A stretch of 64,000 nt of DNA from Eupeodes corollae (Eukaryota; Arthropoda; Insecta; Diptera; Syrphidae). The stretch covers positions 21,425,118-21,489,117 of the forward strand of contig NC_079149.1 in the NCBI RefSeq assembly GCF_945859685.1. Reading direction: 5' to 3'. Shown here one piece after another: positions 10,499 to 22,238 of the stretch (its first letter is position 1; each line of letters begins with the position of its first letter). The position numbers and the translations under genes are program-made. Below the pieces are notes generated by a model. That model was not told where the DNA came from, did no database searches, and saw only the letters and a list, made by a program, of their open reading frames with translations.

Positions 10499-12721
10499 CA
10501 CTCAAAGGGATAACTACCCTTATTATAAAGTCACAATGTGCACACTAGGAAAGGGAGAGAGGGGTTGAAAGGAGGTGTCGGTGTACATTGGTTTTGAATT
10601 CCTGAATATTGCAATAGCTGGGAAAGACAGAGTATGGCAAGGCATTCCACATTCGCATAGTACGGCTAAAGAACGAATCTCTGTACTTGACAGTACGACC
10701 GAAGTTGGGCTCGAGGGTATATTGATGAGCATTCCTAGAAGCGCGAGTATTACGGTTGAACTGTTTAAGGTTAGGAATGCAGCTGGCTATTTCTCTAGAG
10801 CATAAACCATTAAAATAACGGTAAGGAGGGTGAGATAAGAAACATTTCGACAATGTTCAAGTGACGTTAATGATCTTATGATGATAATATCACCAATCAA
10901 TCTAAATGCTCTAAGTTCAATACTATCCAAGAGGCTTAAGTAAGTTGCAGGAGCACCAGCCCAGATATGGGAGTTATACTCAAGCTTTGGACTAATATAA
11001 GTCTTGTAAATAACAGCCAGATCAGAGGGGGGGAAAAGCTTCTTGCATTGCCTTAGAAAACTCAAACATCTTGCGGCCATTTTGGCGACATCGCGTATTT
11101 GATTGTTCCACAAAAGGTGGTTGGTGATTTACATACCGAGAGTAAGGAGATGTTCAGTTCCGTCGATGCAAGTGCCATTTATGGATAATGGCAAGGGGGG
11201 TGTACTTCGCTTCAACGATACAAGACAGCATTGCGTTTTCGAAGCATTAAATTCCACGCGGTTTCTTATTCCCCATTGTACAATGCTGTTTAGGTCGGAA
11301 TTTAATGAGCTTATTATATTTTGTAGTTGCAGTTTCACATCCGAAGAAGAGGGGTGTGAATCTGAAAACGAATATGAAAAGCTGAGAGTACTATCGTCAG
11401 CGAAACAATGTATTGGATTAGATGTTGCAGACAGGAGATCATTAATAAAAATGAGAAAGAGTGTTGGAGAAAAAACAGAGCCCTGGGGCACACCAGCATT
11501 TATTTTATGGTTTTCAGACTTGAATCCATTTAATAAAACTTGTATTGAACGATTCAAAAGGTAATTATTAATCCAATGAAGCAGGGATTCATGAAAACTG
11601 AAAGCACGCATTTTCGATAAGAGAGCCTGATGCCAAAGCCTATCAAATGCTTTTGAAATATCAAGTACAATAATCTTACTTTCTCCAAAACTATGTAAAG
11701 ATTTATTCCACTGTTCAGTGAGATGAACCATGAGATCACCAGTGGACCTATTGCTACGAAAGCCGTATTGTCGGTCATTAAGAAGCTTTCGATCTTATAA
11801 ATCATTGATCTTCGAGATATTTTTTGAGCTGATAATTAATCAGCGTTTCTATGACCTTTTAAAGGAGGGACGTAAGTGCAATCGGTTGGTAATTAGAGGG
11901 TGAGGAAGATTCGCCTTTCTTGGGAATAGGCAGGACAAATACAGTTTTCCATCCGCTCGGAACGAGACCTGAGGAGTAGGACAGATAAAAAAGCTTACGC
12001 AGTGGTTTTGCTGGCGATGAAGAACAATAGCGGGGATACCATCCGGACCAGCAGATTTACATATGTATGTTAAGATCTTTTAGGACTCTCGCTAAAGTAT
12101 GAGTGCGAAAAAAGATTTGCCCCATAGAATCATTAACTCGCTCAAGTACTGGCGGAGTCATAACACTCACTGGCAGCGTTGAATTTTGCGGCGAACTGCC
12201 TAGCAAATAGATTTGCTTTCTCTAAAGAGCTAACAAAAGGAGTTTTATTGACAACGAGCGTGTTTTTTTACAAATGACCAAAAATTTGTACTGCCTTTGG
12301 GACATTGCATATTTTTTGCCGTAATTTTTGGTCATGTAAAAATTTGGTCCGTCGAATATGGGCGTTGCAGGCTTTCCTGGCTTGTTTGAACTTATTCCGG
12401 TTTTCCTCAGTTGGATTGGCTTTAAAACAACGGAAACTTACCTTCTTAACCCTAATAACCTCTTTACAGCTCGCATCGAACCATGCGTTTTCCTTAGGTC
12501 TGATGCTTTTAACCCTATTCGGGATAAAAGTTCTCATTCCTAGGAGAATCAAACTTGTGATCATATCAGCGCTGGCGTCAACGTCACTATCGAGGAAGCA
12601 TAGTGACCAGTTAAAGATCCTAAAACAATTATTGAGACAGTCCCAGTTGGCTTTCTCGTATTGCCAAACGGTTCACTTAGGAGCTCTTTCTTTAACTGGA
12701 GGGTTTTTACACGAGAAATTT
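10499..12721 (-). pseudogene. family C (CR1/jockey-like) retrotransposon, left arm of palindrome
   Basis: From 12721 down: the end of the endonuclease-RT linker (IRPKENAWFDASCKEV, 12268-12564), a damaged RT start, then a good RT palm at 11129-11731 (IIVLDISKAFDRLWHQALLS; NAGVPQGSVFSPTLFLIFIN; CFADDSTLSFSYSF, the catalytic box). The thumb and C-terminal region follow (DLAVIYKTYISPKLEYNSHI; NTRASRNAHQYTLEPNFGR). The 3' end near 10500-10560 (CTCAAAGGGATAACTACCC on the plus strand) matches the 3' ends at 15600 and 63345 but has no poly(A) tail. Stops and frameshifts interrupt it throughout. The FADD box and linker organisation fit CR1/jockey-group LINEs; the exact clade is not assigned. Confidence 0.85.
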
Positions 12722-12959
12722 AAAAAATTGGCAAAACATTGTTACAGAAGATATAAAAATAAAATAAAAATTATATTGCAATAAAAAGAATATTTTACGA
12801 AACATTTTGACAATGAAAATGGAAAAAGGTGAATAAAAAAGTCTGTAAAATAAAACATTTTAAAATTATACGCCTTACGACAAAATGATTTTGAGGTCAT
12901 CAAATAACAAATATTAAGTTAAAATTTATGGAAATCAAATATTTGTCTACACAATTTGC
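12722..12959. other. AT-rich palindrome spacer
   Basis: A very AT-rich stretch with no recognisable element separates the truncated 5' end of the left arm from the longer 5' end of the right copy. It may be remnant flanking DNA caught in the inversion-duplication. Confidence 0.4.
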
Positions 12960-15628
12960 AAATCGGACGTGGTAGGTCGAGCAGAAAACACTCTTGACTT
13001 GTTTCTTACCTCTGACCCTGGTAAGTACACTATTAGTGTCCTATCTCCTCTAGGCACATCTGACCATTGTGTCATATCAGCAAATTTCTCGTGTAAAAAC
13101 TCTCCAGTTAAAGAAAGAGCTCCTAAGAGAACCGTTTGGCAATACGAGAAAGCCAACTGGGACGGTCTCAATAATTACTTTAGGATCTTTAACTGGTCAC
13201 TATGCTTCCTCGATAGTGACGTTGACGCCAGCGCTGATATGATCACAAGTTTGATTCTCCTAGGAATGAGAACTTTTATCCCGAATAGGGTTAAAAGCAT
13301 CAGACCTAAGGAAAACGCATGGTTCGATGCGAGCTGTAAAGAGGTTATTAGGGTTAAGAAGGTAAGTTTCCGTTGTTTTAAAGCCAATCCAACTGAGGAA
13401 AACCGGAATAAGTTCAAACAAGCCAGGAAAGCCTGCAACGCCCATATTCGACGGACCAAATTTTTACATGACCAAAAATTACGGCAAAAAATATGCAATG
13501 TCCCAAAGGCAGTACAAATTTTTGGTCATTTGTAAAAAAACACGCTCGTTGTCAATAAAACTCCTTTTGTTAGCTCTTTAGAGAAAGCAAATCTATTTGC
13601 TAGGCAGTTCGCCGCAAAATTCAACGCTGCCAGTGAGTGTTATGACTCCGCCAGTACTTGAGCGAGTTAATGATTCTATGGGGCAAATCTTTTTTCGCAC
13701 TCATACTTTAGCGAGAGTCCTAAAAGATCTTAACATACATATGTAAATCTGCTGGTCCGGATGGTATCCCCGCTATTGTTCTTCATCGCCAGCAAAACCA
13801 CTGCGTAAGCTTTTTTATCTGTCCTACTCCTCAGGTCTCGTTCCGAGCGGATGGAAAACTGTATTTGTCCTGCCTATTCCCAAGAAAGGCGAATCTTCCT
13901 CACCCTCTAATTACCAACCGATTGCACTTACGTCCCTCCTTTAAAAGGTCATAGAAACGCTGATTAATTATCAGCTCAAAAAATATCTCGAAGATCAATG
14001 ATTTATAAGATCGAAAGCTTCTTAATGACCGACAATACGGCTTTCGTAGCAATAGGTCCACTGGTGATCTCATGGTTCATCTCACTGAACAGTGGAATAA
14101 ATCTTTACATAGTTTTGGAGAAAGTAAGATTATTGTACTTGATATTTCAAAAGCATTTGATAGGCTTTGGCATCAGGCTCTCTTATCGAAAATGCGTGCT
14201 TTCAGTTTTCATGAATCCCTGCTTCATTGGATTAATAATTACCTTTTGAATCGTTCAATACAAGTTTTATTAAATGGATTCAAGTCTGAAAACCATAAAA
14301 TAAATGCTGGTGTGCCCCAGGGCTCTGTTTTTTCTCCAACACTCTTTCTCATTTTTATTAATGATCTCCTGTCTGCAACATCTAATCCAATACATTGTTT
14401 CGCTGACGATAGTACTCTTAGCTTTTCATATTCGTTTTCAGATTCACACCCCTCTTCTTCGGATGTGGAACTGCAACGACAAAATATGATAAGCTCATTA
14501 AATTCCGACCTAAACAGCATTGTACAATGGGGAATAAGAAACCGCGTGGAATTTAATGCTTCGAAAACGCAATGCTGTCTTGTATCGTTAAAGCGAAATA
14601 TACCCCCGCTGCCATTATCCATAAATGGCACTTGCATCGAGGAAACTGAACATCTGGATATTCTTGGTATGTGTATCACCAACCACCTTTTGTGGAACGA
14701 TCACATACGCGATGTCGCCAAAAATGCCGCAAGATGTTTGGGTTTTCTAAAGCGATGCAAGAAGTTTTTCTCCCCCTCTGATCTGGCTGTTATTTACAAG
14801 TCTTATATACGTAGTACCCGTGGCATGATGGTTAGTGCGTTGGACTGTCATGCCAGAGGTCTTGGGTTCGATCCCTGCCTGTGCCATCCAAAGTCTTTTC
14901 ACGGGTACTGCCTCTTGCGAGGAATTGACAAATTCTCCAAGAGTAATTCTTGTCATGAAAAAGTGCTTTCTCAAACTAGCCGTTCGGATTCGGCCTTAAA
15001 TTGTAGGTCCCTTCCATTCCTGACAACAGTACTCGCACACAGGAATGGTTGAGAGTTGTAAGTCACTAGGCCCTGGTTCACAACGGACTGTTGCGCCACC
15101 CCATTTGATTTTGATATACGTCCAAAGCTTGAGTATAACTCCCATATCTGGGCTGGTGCTCCTGCAACTTACTTAAGCCTCTTGGATAGTATTGAACGTA
15201 GAGCATTTAGATTGATTGGTGATATTACCATCATAACATCATTTACGTCACTTGAACATCGTCGAAATGTTTCTTGTCTCACCCTGTTTTACCGTTATTT
15301 TAATGGTTTATGCTCTAGAGAAATAGCCAGCTGCATTCCTCCCCTTAAACAGTTCAACCGTAATACTCGCGCTTCTAGGAATGCTCATCAATATACCCTC
15401 GAGCCCATCTTCGGTCGTTCTGTCAAGTATAGAGATTCGTTCTTTAGCCGTACTATGCGAATGTGGAATGCCTTACCACACTCTGTCTTTCCCAGCTATT
15501 GCAATATTCAGGAATTCAAAACCAATGTACACCGACATCTCCTTTCAACCCCTCTCTCCCTTTCCTAGTGCTCACACTGTGTCTACATAATAAGGGTAAT
15601 ATATCCCCTTGAGTGTGCGCTTATTATA
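12960..15628 (+). pseudogene. family C (CR1/jockey-like) retrotransposon, right arm of palindrome
   Basis: The copy starts inside the APE endonuclease (GRAENTLDLFLTSDPG; PLGTSDHCVISANF with the conserved SDH) and continues through the linker to 13535. The RT start is broken by frameshifts (13540-14070). The RT palm at 14072-14700 is open and keeps SKAFDRLW, AGVPQGSVFSPTLFLIFIN and CFADDSTL. The thumb (DLAVIYKSYIRS) is interrupted by a SINE at 14813 and resumes at 15122 to the end at about 15568 (MRMWNALPHSVFPSYCNIQ). A 3' UTR and a run of about 20 A at 15629-15648 follow, the expected poly(A) tail of a target-primed insertion. It is longer at its 5' end than the left arm by about 120 bp. Confidence 0.88.
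14813..15113 (+). mobile_element. tRNA-derived SINE with 8-bp target-site duplication
   Basis: About 301 bp inserted in the thumb region of the family C RT. The head has an A-box-like TGGTTAGTGCG and a B box GGTTCGATCCC (14865-14875), giving a tRNA-like first 75 bases. A tRNA-unrelated body (TTCGGATTCGGCC, TAGGTCCCTTCCATTCCTGA) and a 3' end TTGCGCCACCCCATTTGATT follow. ATATACGT flanks it on both sides (14805-14812 and 15114-15121). The uninterrupted sequence in the left palindrome arm (near 11005-11015) shows the empty site, so the boundaries are well supported. Mobilisation would have needed the RT of a LINE partner; which one is unknown. Confidence 0.88.
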
Positions 15629-15648
15629 AAAAAAAAAAAAAAAAAAAA

Positions 15649-17659
15649 CAATTAAATTAAATTTTCTTAGTTTTCTACCAACATTATCTTATTTTTCAAA
15701 ATTTACATAAATTATTGAAAAAATTTGTAATCAAAAAAATTAATTGTGGTTCGTGTATACGTTAGAAAAAAAAACAATATTTTTATATCAAGCAATTTGC
15801 AATTTTGAAAAGTCAACACACTTATCTCTCACTATTTAAAACCTATCATAACGTAAATCCACCTGAACACAAAAATTTCGCACGTGTTCAAATTTAAATA
15901 ATTTCATTTTTATATAAAACCATATCAAGTGAATTAAAGCAAAAACCAACCTCTGAGAATATGAAACCAATCCAGCTGAAAATATTATATTTTTGTTGTA
16001 ACTTATATTTAGCCTAAGGACCCAGAGAGGCGGCTTAACGCTCCACTTATCACTTGAAAGTCCTCAAACAATGCATACTCAATTATACATCTATCAACAA
16101 TTCTCTACTCTATTCAATTACAACAAAGAAAGTATTGTTTAAAATTTTATTATTCAGATGTAAATTTTTGTACTACACCCAATAAAGAGAAAAATAAATA
16201 TGTTAACCAAATAAAAGTGCTTTTAAAGAGCTATGTAGGTACGGTAAAAGTATGATAAATAAACACTGCATAAAATTATGCAACGTGGTAAGGGAACAGG
16301 ATTTATAATAATTTTTTTTTTCTTCTTTATTGCATTTTAATATTCATAAATATCAATGTTCTTCATTTAAACAGTTTATTCAACAATAAAACGTAATTAT
16401 TTATGAATTTATCATTTATTCCTGTTTCAACATTGAGAAAGTACCGCGTACTTTGTTTCATTGTCATGGCCGCTTCTTATATTGTGTTAAGTACACAATA
16501 TTTAAACAGGATTTTTATTTATTCATAGCTGCGGCCGGAAGCGTGGCGCAGCATGGCGGTGCGGTACTCGGAAACAATGTGATTTACGCTATTTGATTGC
16601 GGATGTTGTAAAGCAAATTTGGTTATGACTTGAGAGAACTTTCAAAATTTCAGGACCGCTGCATGGTGAATGAAGTTGAAGGAGCTGAAAAAAGGAGGCT
16701 ACTTGGTTTTTAAACTAAAAACCTATTTAATTAGTTTAAATGTGTGCTCTCAAATAAAATTTTAATGTTGAAAATAAATCAAATTTTTTCTAGAATAAAA
16801 AATACTTTTTCCAGTCAGGATTTCAAATAATAATTCGTTTTCAATTTAATTGATTTCAAAAATTTTAACTAAAAAATTGCCTCAGGGCCTTTGCAAAACT
16901 ATTACACGGTCATGTTAAGCATTCAAATTAAATATTTAATTATAAATGTAATAATTTACTTGAGCATAAATCAACTTCTGTACATCATCACAGTACCGCA
17001 TTTATTTGCACCAACAAGGATACCCTTAAAGTACAAATACGTATGTATACAGTACACTGTACAGTACGTACGTGTGAAATAAAATTAAGCCTTCATTAAA
17101 TTTATATTGCTTTGGGAAAACTTCATTCAAATAGAGATGGATGGATCTGGAAGTGCCAATAAAATATAGCAAAGCAAGGATAGAGTACTGAAGGTACTTT
17201 TGGGATTTAGGAAAATTGAGAGCTCTGTAACTCGGTTAGGGAATTCTGTATATGATGAGTTGGGTTGTAATTACTATCCCAATTAAATATCGAACAAGAG
17301 ACTTAACTAGATGTTTAACACTTAGTTATATGGTGCCAATTGGTTTTTTTCAGGTTAATCTTAAAATTGTGTTATTTTGTTCAGTGATGTTTCGTAGTAT
17401 CAGTTTTGTATTAGGAAATTAATGGAGTTATATTGATTTTTGTAATTTAAACCAAAAACATGCAAACATTTTAAATATCAGAAATATCGTATTAGTATGG
17501 TTTATTGAAAGAAAATGGAAACAAATGGACCAATTATTTCATTTGAGTTTGAACCTGTTTCAAAAATACTTCAACATTCTTTTTTTTCGAAACAAAAAAA
17601 CTGAGATACAAACTACACAAAATATTTTGCCTCTATTATGGATTACATATTCTTCAAGA
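15649..17659. other. AT-rich DNA, no gene recognised
   Basis: No transposon protein or exon was recognised. One short GC-rich patch (about 16530-16585) is noted separately. The open stretch near 16891-17082 has no family motif. Confidence 0.45.
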
Positions 17660-18995
17660 TATAGGTACAATTTGTGTCACATGAACAGGGCCCCTTTTTT
17701 AATAATTTGCGATATTTCTTGAATAAGTTGATAAATACAAGTTTTATGCTGGTATTTCGCAAAAATTTCATAAAAGGACCTGTTTTTTTTGTGTCACGTG
17801 AATAGGATCTTAATTTTAAAATGAGATAAAAGGATACTCTAATTGTTTGGGAACTTGATACGAGTATTAATTTGATAGAATTAAGAAGTATGGTCTAACC
17901 AAGTAGGAAAAAGGCCAAATTTGAGCTTACCGGGATCTTGGAGAAACCATGCGTTTTATAGAAAAAGTTCAAATGGTGTATACGATTACCTCAAAGATTA
18001 AGAGATGAAAGAATGAAATGTAAAGAAAGCCAAATCATTTCAGAAAAAGCGGTCGATAGTGAGAGCTGCTTCAAACTCAAGGCTTTTTATTAGTAAAATC
18101 AAGGCAGGAGCTAGGGTAAATGTTAGTTGACGGCCTGTTGATCGGGTGACACAGAAGTTAGACCACAAATGACATAGACAAATGAAGAAAAAACCACCAT
18201 AGAATGCTGCATGCATGAGCCAACGCCTTAATTTTGCAACAAATTACATAAAGTGGGTGGAATCAAGCTTGGCATACCGTGTCGTCTTTTCCGATGAAAA
18301 AAAAAATTAATTTGAATGGACCTGATGGATATAGCTGTTTTTTCCATGATTTAAGAAAGGAAGACATATATATTCAAAACAACGGCACAGGAGAAGGTGT
18401 AATTTTGGAGCTGGATTTTCAAAATGACGATATTGGAATATTGACGAAAATTCACTTCAAAATCGATATTGGAATTTTTCCACTGCTTTCTAAATTTTTT
18501 GCTGGACAACGATGGACTTTAAAACAAGATAATGCAGCAATACATACCGCACGGACAACAAAAGCCTGGATTCAGGAGCAAATGTGAACATATTACCATG
18601 GCCATTATATTCTTCTGACCTGAACATCATGCAAAACGTGTTGGGATGGCTTTCAAGAAAAGTCTACAAAGGAGGACGGCAATACCAAAAATTCGAATAG
18701 ATTATTAAAGCCATAAACTGGGTCCAAATATTAAGAAAGGAGGCAGCACACATAACTAAAAGTTATTTAAATCCATTAAGTAAATTTAGATCTTTTTTTA
18801 TCAATGTTACACAAAAAAACATGTACTTTGTATGAAATTGTTCAAGAAATTGTATTTAACAACTTAATTCAATATAAACTTAATACATACCTGTTTTATT
18901 CCACATTTTGGTTTTCCAAAACCTAAAGGTTTAAGAAATATCCTCAAATAAAATACGAAAAAAGCTTGTCCCTATCCATGTTACATAACATTTTT
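17660..18995 (+). pseudogene. Tc1/mariner superfamily (Tc3-like) transposase relic
   Basis: A degraded N-terminal region runs from about 17900. At 18170-18290 the plus strand reads QRLNFATNYIKWV, then VVFSDEKKINLNGPDGYSCF, which contains the first catalytic Asp (SDEK). The second catalytic block is at 18500-18590 (WTLKQDNAAIHTARTTKAW; Asp in QDNA). After a stop the frame continues with ILPWPLYSSDLNIMQNVLGW, the third Asp block (SSDLNIM), and KVYKGGRQY. The middle is rearranged. Short motifs recur at both ends: TTTGTGTCACATGAACAGGG (17671-17690) and TTTGTGTCACGTGAATAGG on the left, and the inverted TATGTAACATGGATAGGG near 18970-18990 on the right. These fit subterminal transposase-binding repeats as in Tc3, but the exact ends are unclear. 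Confidence 0.7.
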
Positions 18996-20254
18996 TGTCA
19001 TATTTGTTTGTATTTCTATTTTTAGAAAAGAAACTTTTTTTTTCAAAAGTCCATTATTCAAAAAATAATTTACGAAAATTAACCACATTTATTTCAAACT
19101 TTAAGAATATTAAAAAAATACGATTACATATGTATTCATGTAAAAACATGTAATTAGTTATTTTAATACGCAATTGACATTTCATTCACCTTCTAGGTAT
19201 GTCAGAAACAATAAATTAGAATTCTTTAATTCCTTAAATGTTTATCTAACTTTATATAGAAAAATGTTTGTGGTTTCCATAGGAAAAATGTTATGAATTT
19301 TTTAAACATTGTCGCGCAATATAAACCGTGAGGTTCTTAAATTTTATAAACTGGGTGCCCCTTAAAGGATGGCCCAAACTAAATATAGCGATGGGTCAAG
19401 TTAAATTCGTTTAATTGTTTATGCCAATATCGGATTTCGAGTGACGCCGGTTTTAATGAAATTTTGAAAGATACTTTTAGACGGGTTTTCAGTTAACCTG
19501 TCTACAGATGATTTTTGGTTTTAATGTTTTTTGGCATAATACTTCGGGAAAATTTTGTCATTTTCCTAAACATTAATTAATACTTAGAGGCTTCTAGCTC
19601 TATAATCTTTAAAGCAAAGCTGTTAATTTTTAAGTACCTTGTACTTGAAAATCACCAATAACAGTACTTTTTTCAAGTATTTGCTTCAAGTACTTTTCTG
19701 GATACTGCAATACTTTCAAGTACTTTTTATACTTTTTTTACTACTTTGTGAATACTCTATCGAAATATCTTCAATAGTTATTATTATTTTAAGCTTTTAT
19801 TGCTTTACTTTAATGATTGCATTTATTCATTTACAATATTATTAACTAAATGTTTTAAAGTTTTCCTTAAAGGGTGGTTTTTAGCTTAAGCCTCTCCCAA
19901 GATCACATGGATAGTGTCTCTATTTTTTACTTGGTTATATAAATATGTACTTATTTGTAAAAGATCGCCACTCCCTCTTTTATTGGGTCATCCTGCTGAC
20001 CTATTGTTTCTTCAAGAGTATTTAATGCAAAATTTGAAATTTAACAAAGTCGATTCTTTGTGACTCACTTTAAAAATGTTGACTCCAAATAAGAAAAGAA
20101 CAAATAAAAAGCAGATGTGAGAACAACAAAATTTACATACATTTGTACTTGCCAAGTACTCGTTTATAAACTATCTCGAAAGTATTGCGTTAGTAAAAAA
20201 TTTCGAAATCAAGACTTAATCAAACATGACATTACGATCGTAAAGAAGTCGAAA
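18996..20254. other. AT-rich DNA with an AAGTACTT-rich patch
   Basis: No gene was recognised. Between about 19632 and 19745 the palindromic word CAAGTACTT (or a one-base variant) recurs five to six times at irregular spacing. It could be the end of a degraded foldback-type element or chance clustering. Confidence 0.4.
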
Positions 20255-20560
20255 AAGTGGTGCCCCAGATTCCGTCCTTCTCTCTGTCTGTTTTTCTGTC
20301 CTCGCCCATACTTACAGCCCAAACTTTCGGTCTTTTGAGTTCAAACTTGGAAATTAAGGTTTTAAATCTATTTACATTTTTTTTCATATTGTTAAGGCGA
20401 AAAATAACAGCAATTTGCTTAAAAATTCTCTGCCGCAAATTAAAAATTCGAATTTTCTCAAAAACAAACCGATTGATTCTTATAAATTTTTTCTTATTTT
20501 CTCTGGTGTCTTTTAACAAAAACACATATGTTGTTTTTTAAGTTTTCGCAACAACTAATA
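20255..20560. repeat. second AT-rich repeat family ('family K') copy
   Basis: The segment containing TTTTGAGTTCAAACTTGGAA, followed about 100 bp later by AATTCGAATTTTCTCAAAAA and CAAACCGAT, is repeated in diverged form at 49060-49290 (GTTTGAGTTCAAACTTTGAA; CGAATCTACTCAAAAACGGA) and partly at 20815-20860. It is non-coding as far as I can see. Confidence 0.5.
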
Positions 20561-21339
20561 ACCCGATTTTAATGATAATAAGAAAAAAACGCTCTAAAAC
20601 GCTGTTTACATCAATAAAGTAATGAATATTTTCTTCCAAGGTGTCAATCTAACAAACTACTTCACGTAAAACTCATGTTGTTGTTGCTCATGTTAATAGA
20701 TTTTAATTTTTACTTGCGACATATAGGAACTATGTGCAGATTCGCGTTAGGCTTTTTTAAAATTTTTTTTAGGTCAAAACTCACAGTGGCCCCATAAAAT
20801 TGTTGGTCAAAAAACGATATTTCGAATTTTCTCAAAAACAAACCGATAATTTTTTTTAAAATTTTCTCAAAAATTTAATTTTTTAACTTTTCATCTTTTA
20901 ATAAGAAAAACATATTTTTGCCTTGACCAGGAAAGGTACCGCTGATAGAACCGTATTTTTTTTTTTTATTTACTCAGCATCTTATGAACTGATTTTAATA
21001 AATTTTTTTTGAATAAGCTCTTATATTGCCTTAACAATATTTGATTATCAAAAGTGCAATTTTTTATTGTCTGATTTTTAAATTAAATATTGATTTTTTT
21101 TTCAAAATTCTATATCTCAAAAAAGGTTCAACATTTTCTAACGACATTCAAATGCAGAGCGTATATTTACAATCACTAAACAACTGCATATAAAATATTT
21201 TTAGAACAAAATTGAAAATATTATACATACAAAATTAATTTAATTTTTCAAAAAAAAATTGAAAACTCTAGAATTATTGGAAATTGGCATTTTAATTTTT
21301 GAAGAGAAACTTATTTTGAATCTCAAAATAGTTTTTTTT
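20561..21339. other. AT-rich DNA, partial repeat remnants
   Basis: It contains a second short family K piece (20815-20860) and long A/T runs. No gene or transposon protein was recognised. Confidence 0.4.
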
Positions 21340-22238
21340 TCAACTATTTTAACTGTGCCTTTATATCGAAAACAATATTTTCTGTGAAATAAAATAAGTT
21401 TGAAGCCAATATTTTTAATTTTTGGAAAGCTATTTGAGTCAAAAGTAAATTTTTACCAAGTTTTATTCTTTTTTTTAGAGTTTTATTTTTTGTACAAAAA
21501 CTGTCAATTAAATTTTTTTCAAAATTTAATGGAATGTTAACAACAATATTTTTTGAAAGATAAAAGTAGTTTAAAGCCAATATCCACAATTTTTGAAAAG
21601 ATATTTGAGTCGAAAATCAATTTTTACCAACTTTTATTAATTTTCTTTTAGGTTTTTATTTTTTGTAAAAAACTGTCAATTCGATTTTTCGCAAAATTTT
21701 ATCAGATGTCAAAAACATTATTCTTCGTTGCACAAAATTGTTTTGGAGACGAAATCAAATTTTAGTCGTAAAATTTTATAGGTGACAATTTTTTTTTTCA
21801 GTTTTTTTGATTTATAAAAAAACGGTTAAATGGAATTTTTCCAAAAAATATACTTCTTTGATATCACAATATTAAACAAAATTTAATTCAAGTCTCTAGC
21901 GTTTTTGGTTCGTAAGATATTTAGGGTTAACCAAAATGTTCACCTTTTTTAAAATTGCTATGGTAAAAACACCACCCACGCATTTTTCTTGAGAGCCTTT
22001 TCTGCATCTTTCTGCCTTATTATCTGCATAACAAAATTTATTTGAAGTCGATATCTATTCCGGTTCTTGAGCTATGGAGGACGAAAAAAACGTCGCGAAC
22101 GTACGGACGTACACACGTACGGACAGACATCTTTCTTAAAATCTATTATTTCGACTTTAGGGACCTTGAAACGTCGAGAAATGTCAAAATTTTCAATTTG
22201 AATCGGATCCATTACAATAACTTCCTATGGGAAGTTAA
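21340..22238 (-). repeat. family H repeat, minus orientation, tail end lost
   Basis: In reverse it begins at 22238 with the head palindrome AACTTCCCATAGGAAGTT (22219-22236), then GACATTTCTCGACGTTTCAA, a short ACGT-rich block (22093-22130), an AGCTCAAGAACCGGAATAG-like block and several roughly 174-bp tandem units down to 21340. The GGGATGGGAAGTTATCAG tail is missing. Another same-strand copy abuts directly at 22239. Confidence 0.75.

Larger units (their letters stand above)
10499..15628. repeat. large inverted repeat (palindrome) of family C retrotransposon arms
   Basis: The left arm (10499-12721, minus) and right arm (13083-15628, plus) are reverse complements in the same order. The spacer is 12722-13082. 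The right arm is longer by one SINE insertion plus its duplicated target. From the inner ends outward for about 1.3 kb (left 11385-12721, right 13083-14420) I found no difference in the stretches compared by eye. Outward of about 11340/14462 substitutions become frequent. Shared defects, such as the broken reading frame around 12060/13740, show that the inner arms descend from one already defective copy. Confidence 0.85.

Noticed and set aside
14814..14888. tRNA gene in the head of the SINE
   Set aside because: The promoter boxes fit, but it is embedded in a 301-bp unit with target duplication and recurs as fragments elsewhere, so it is a SINE.
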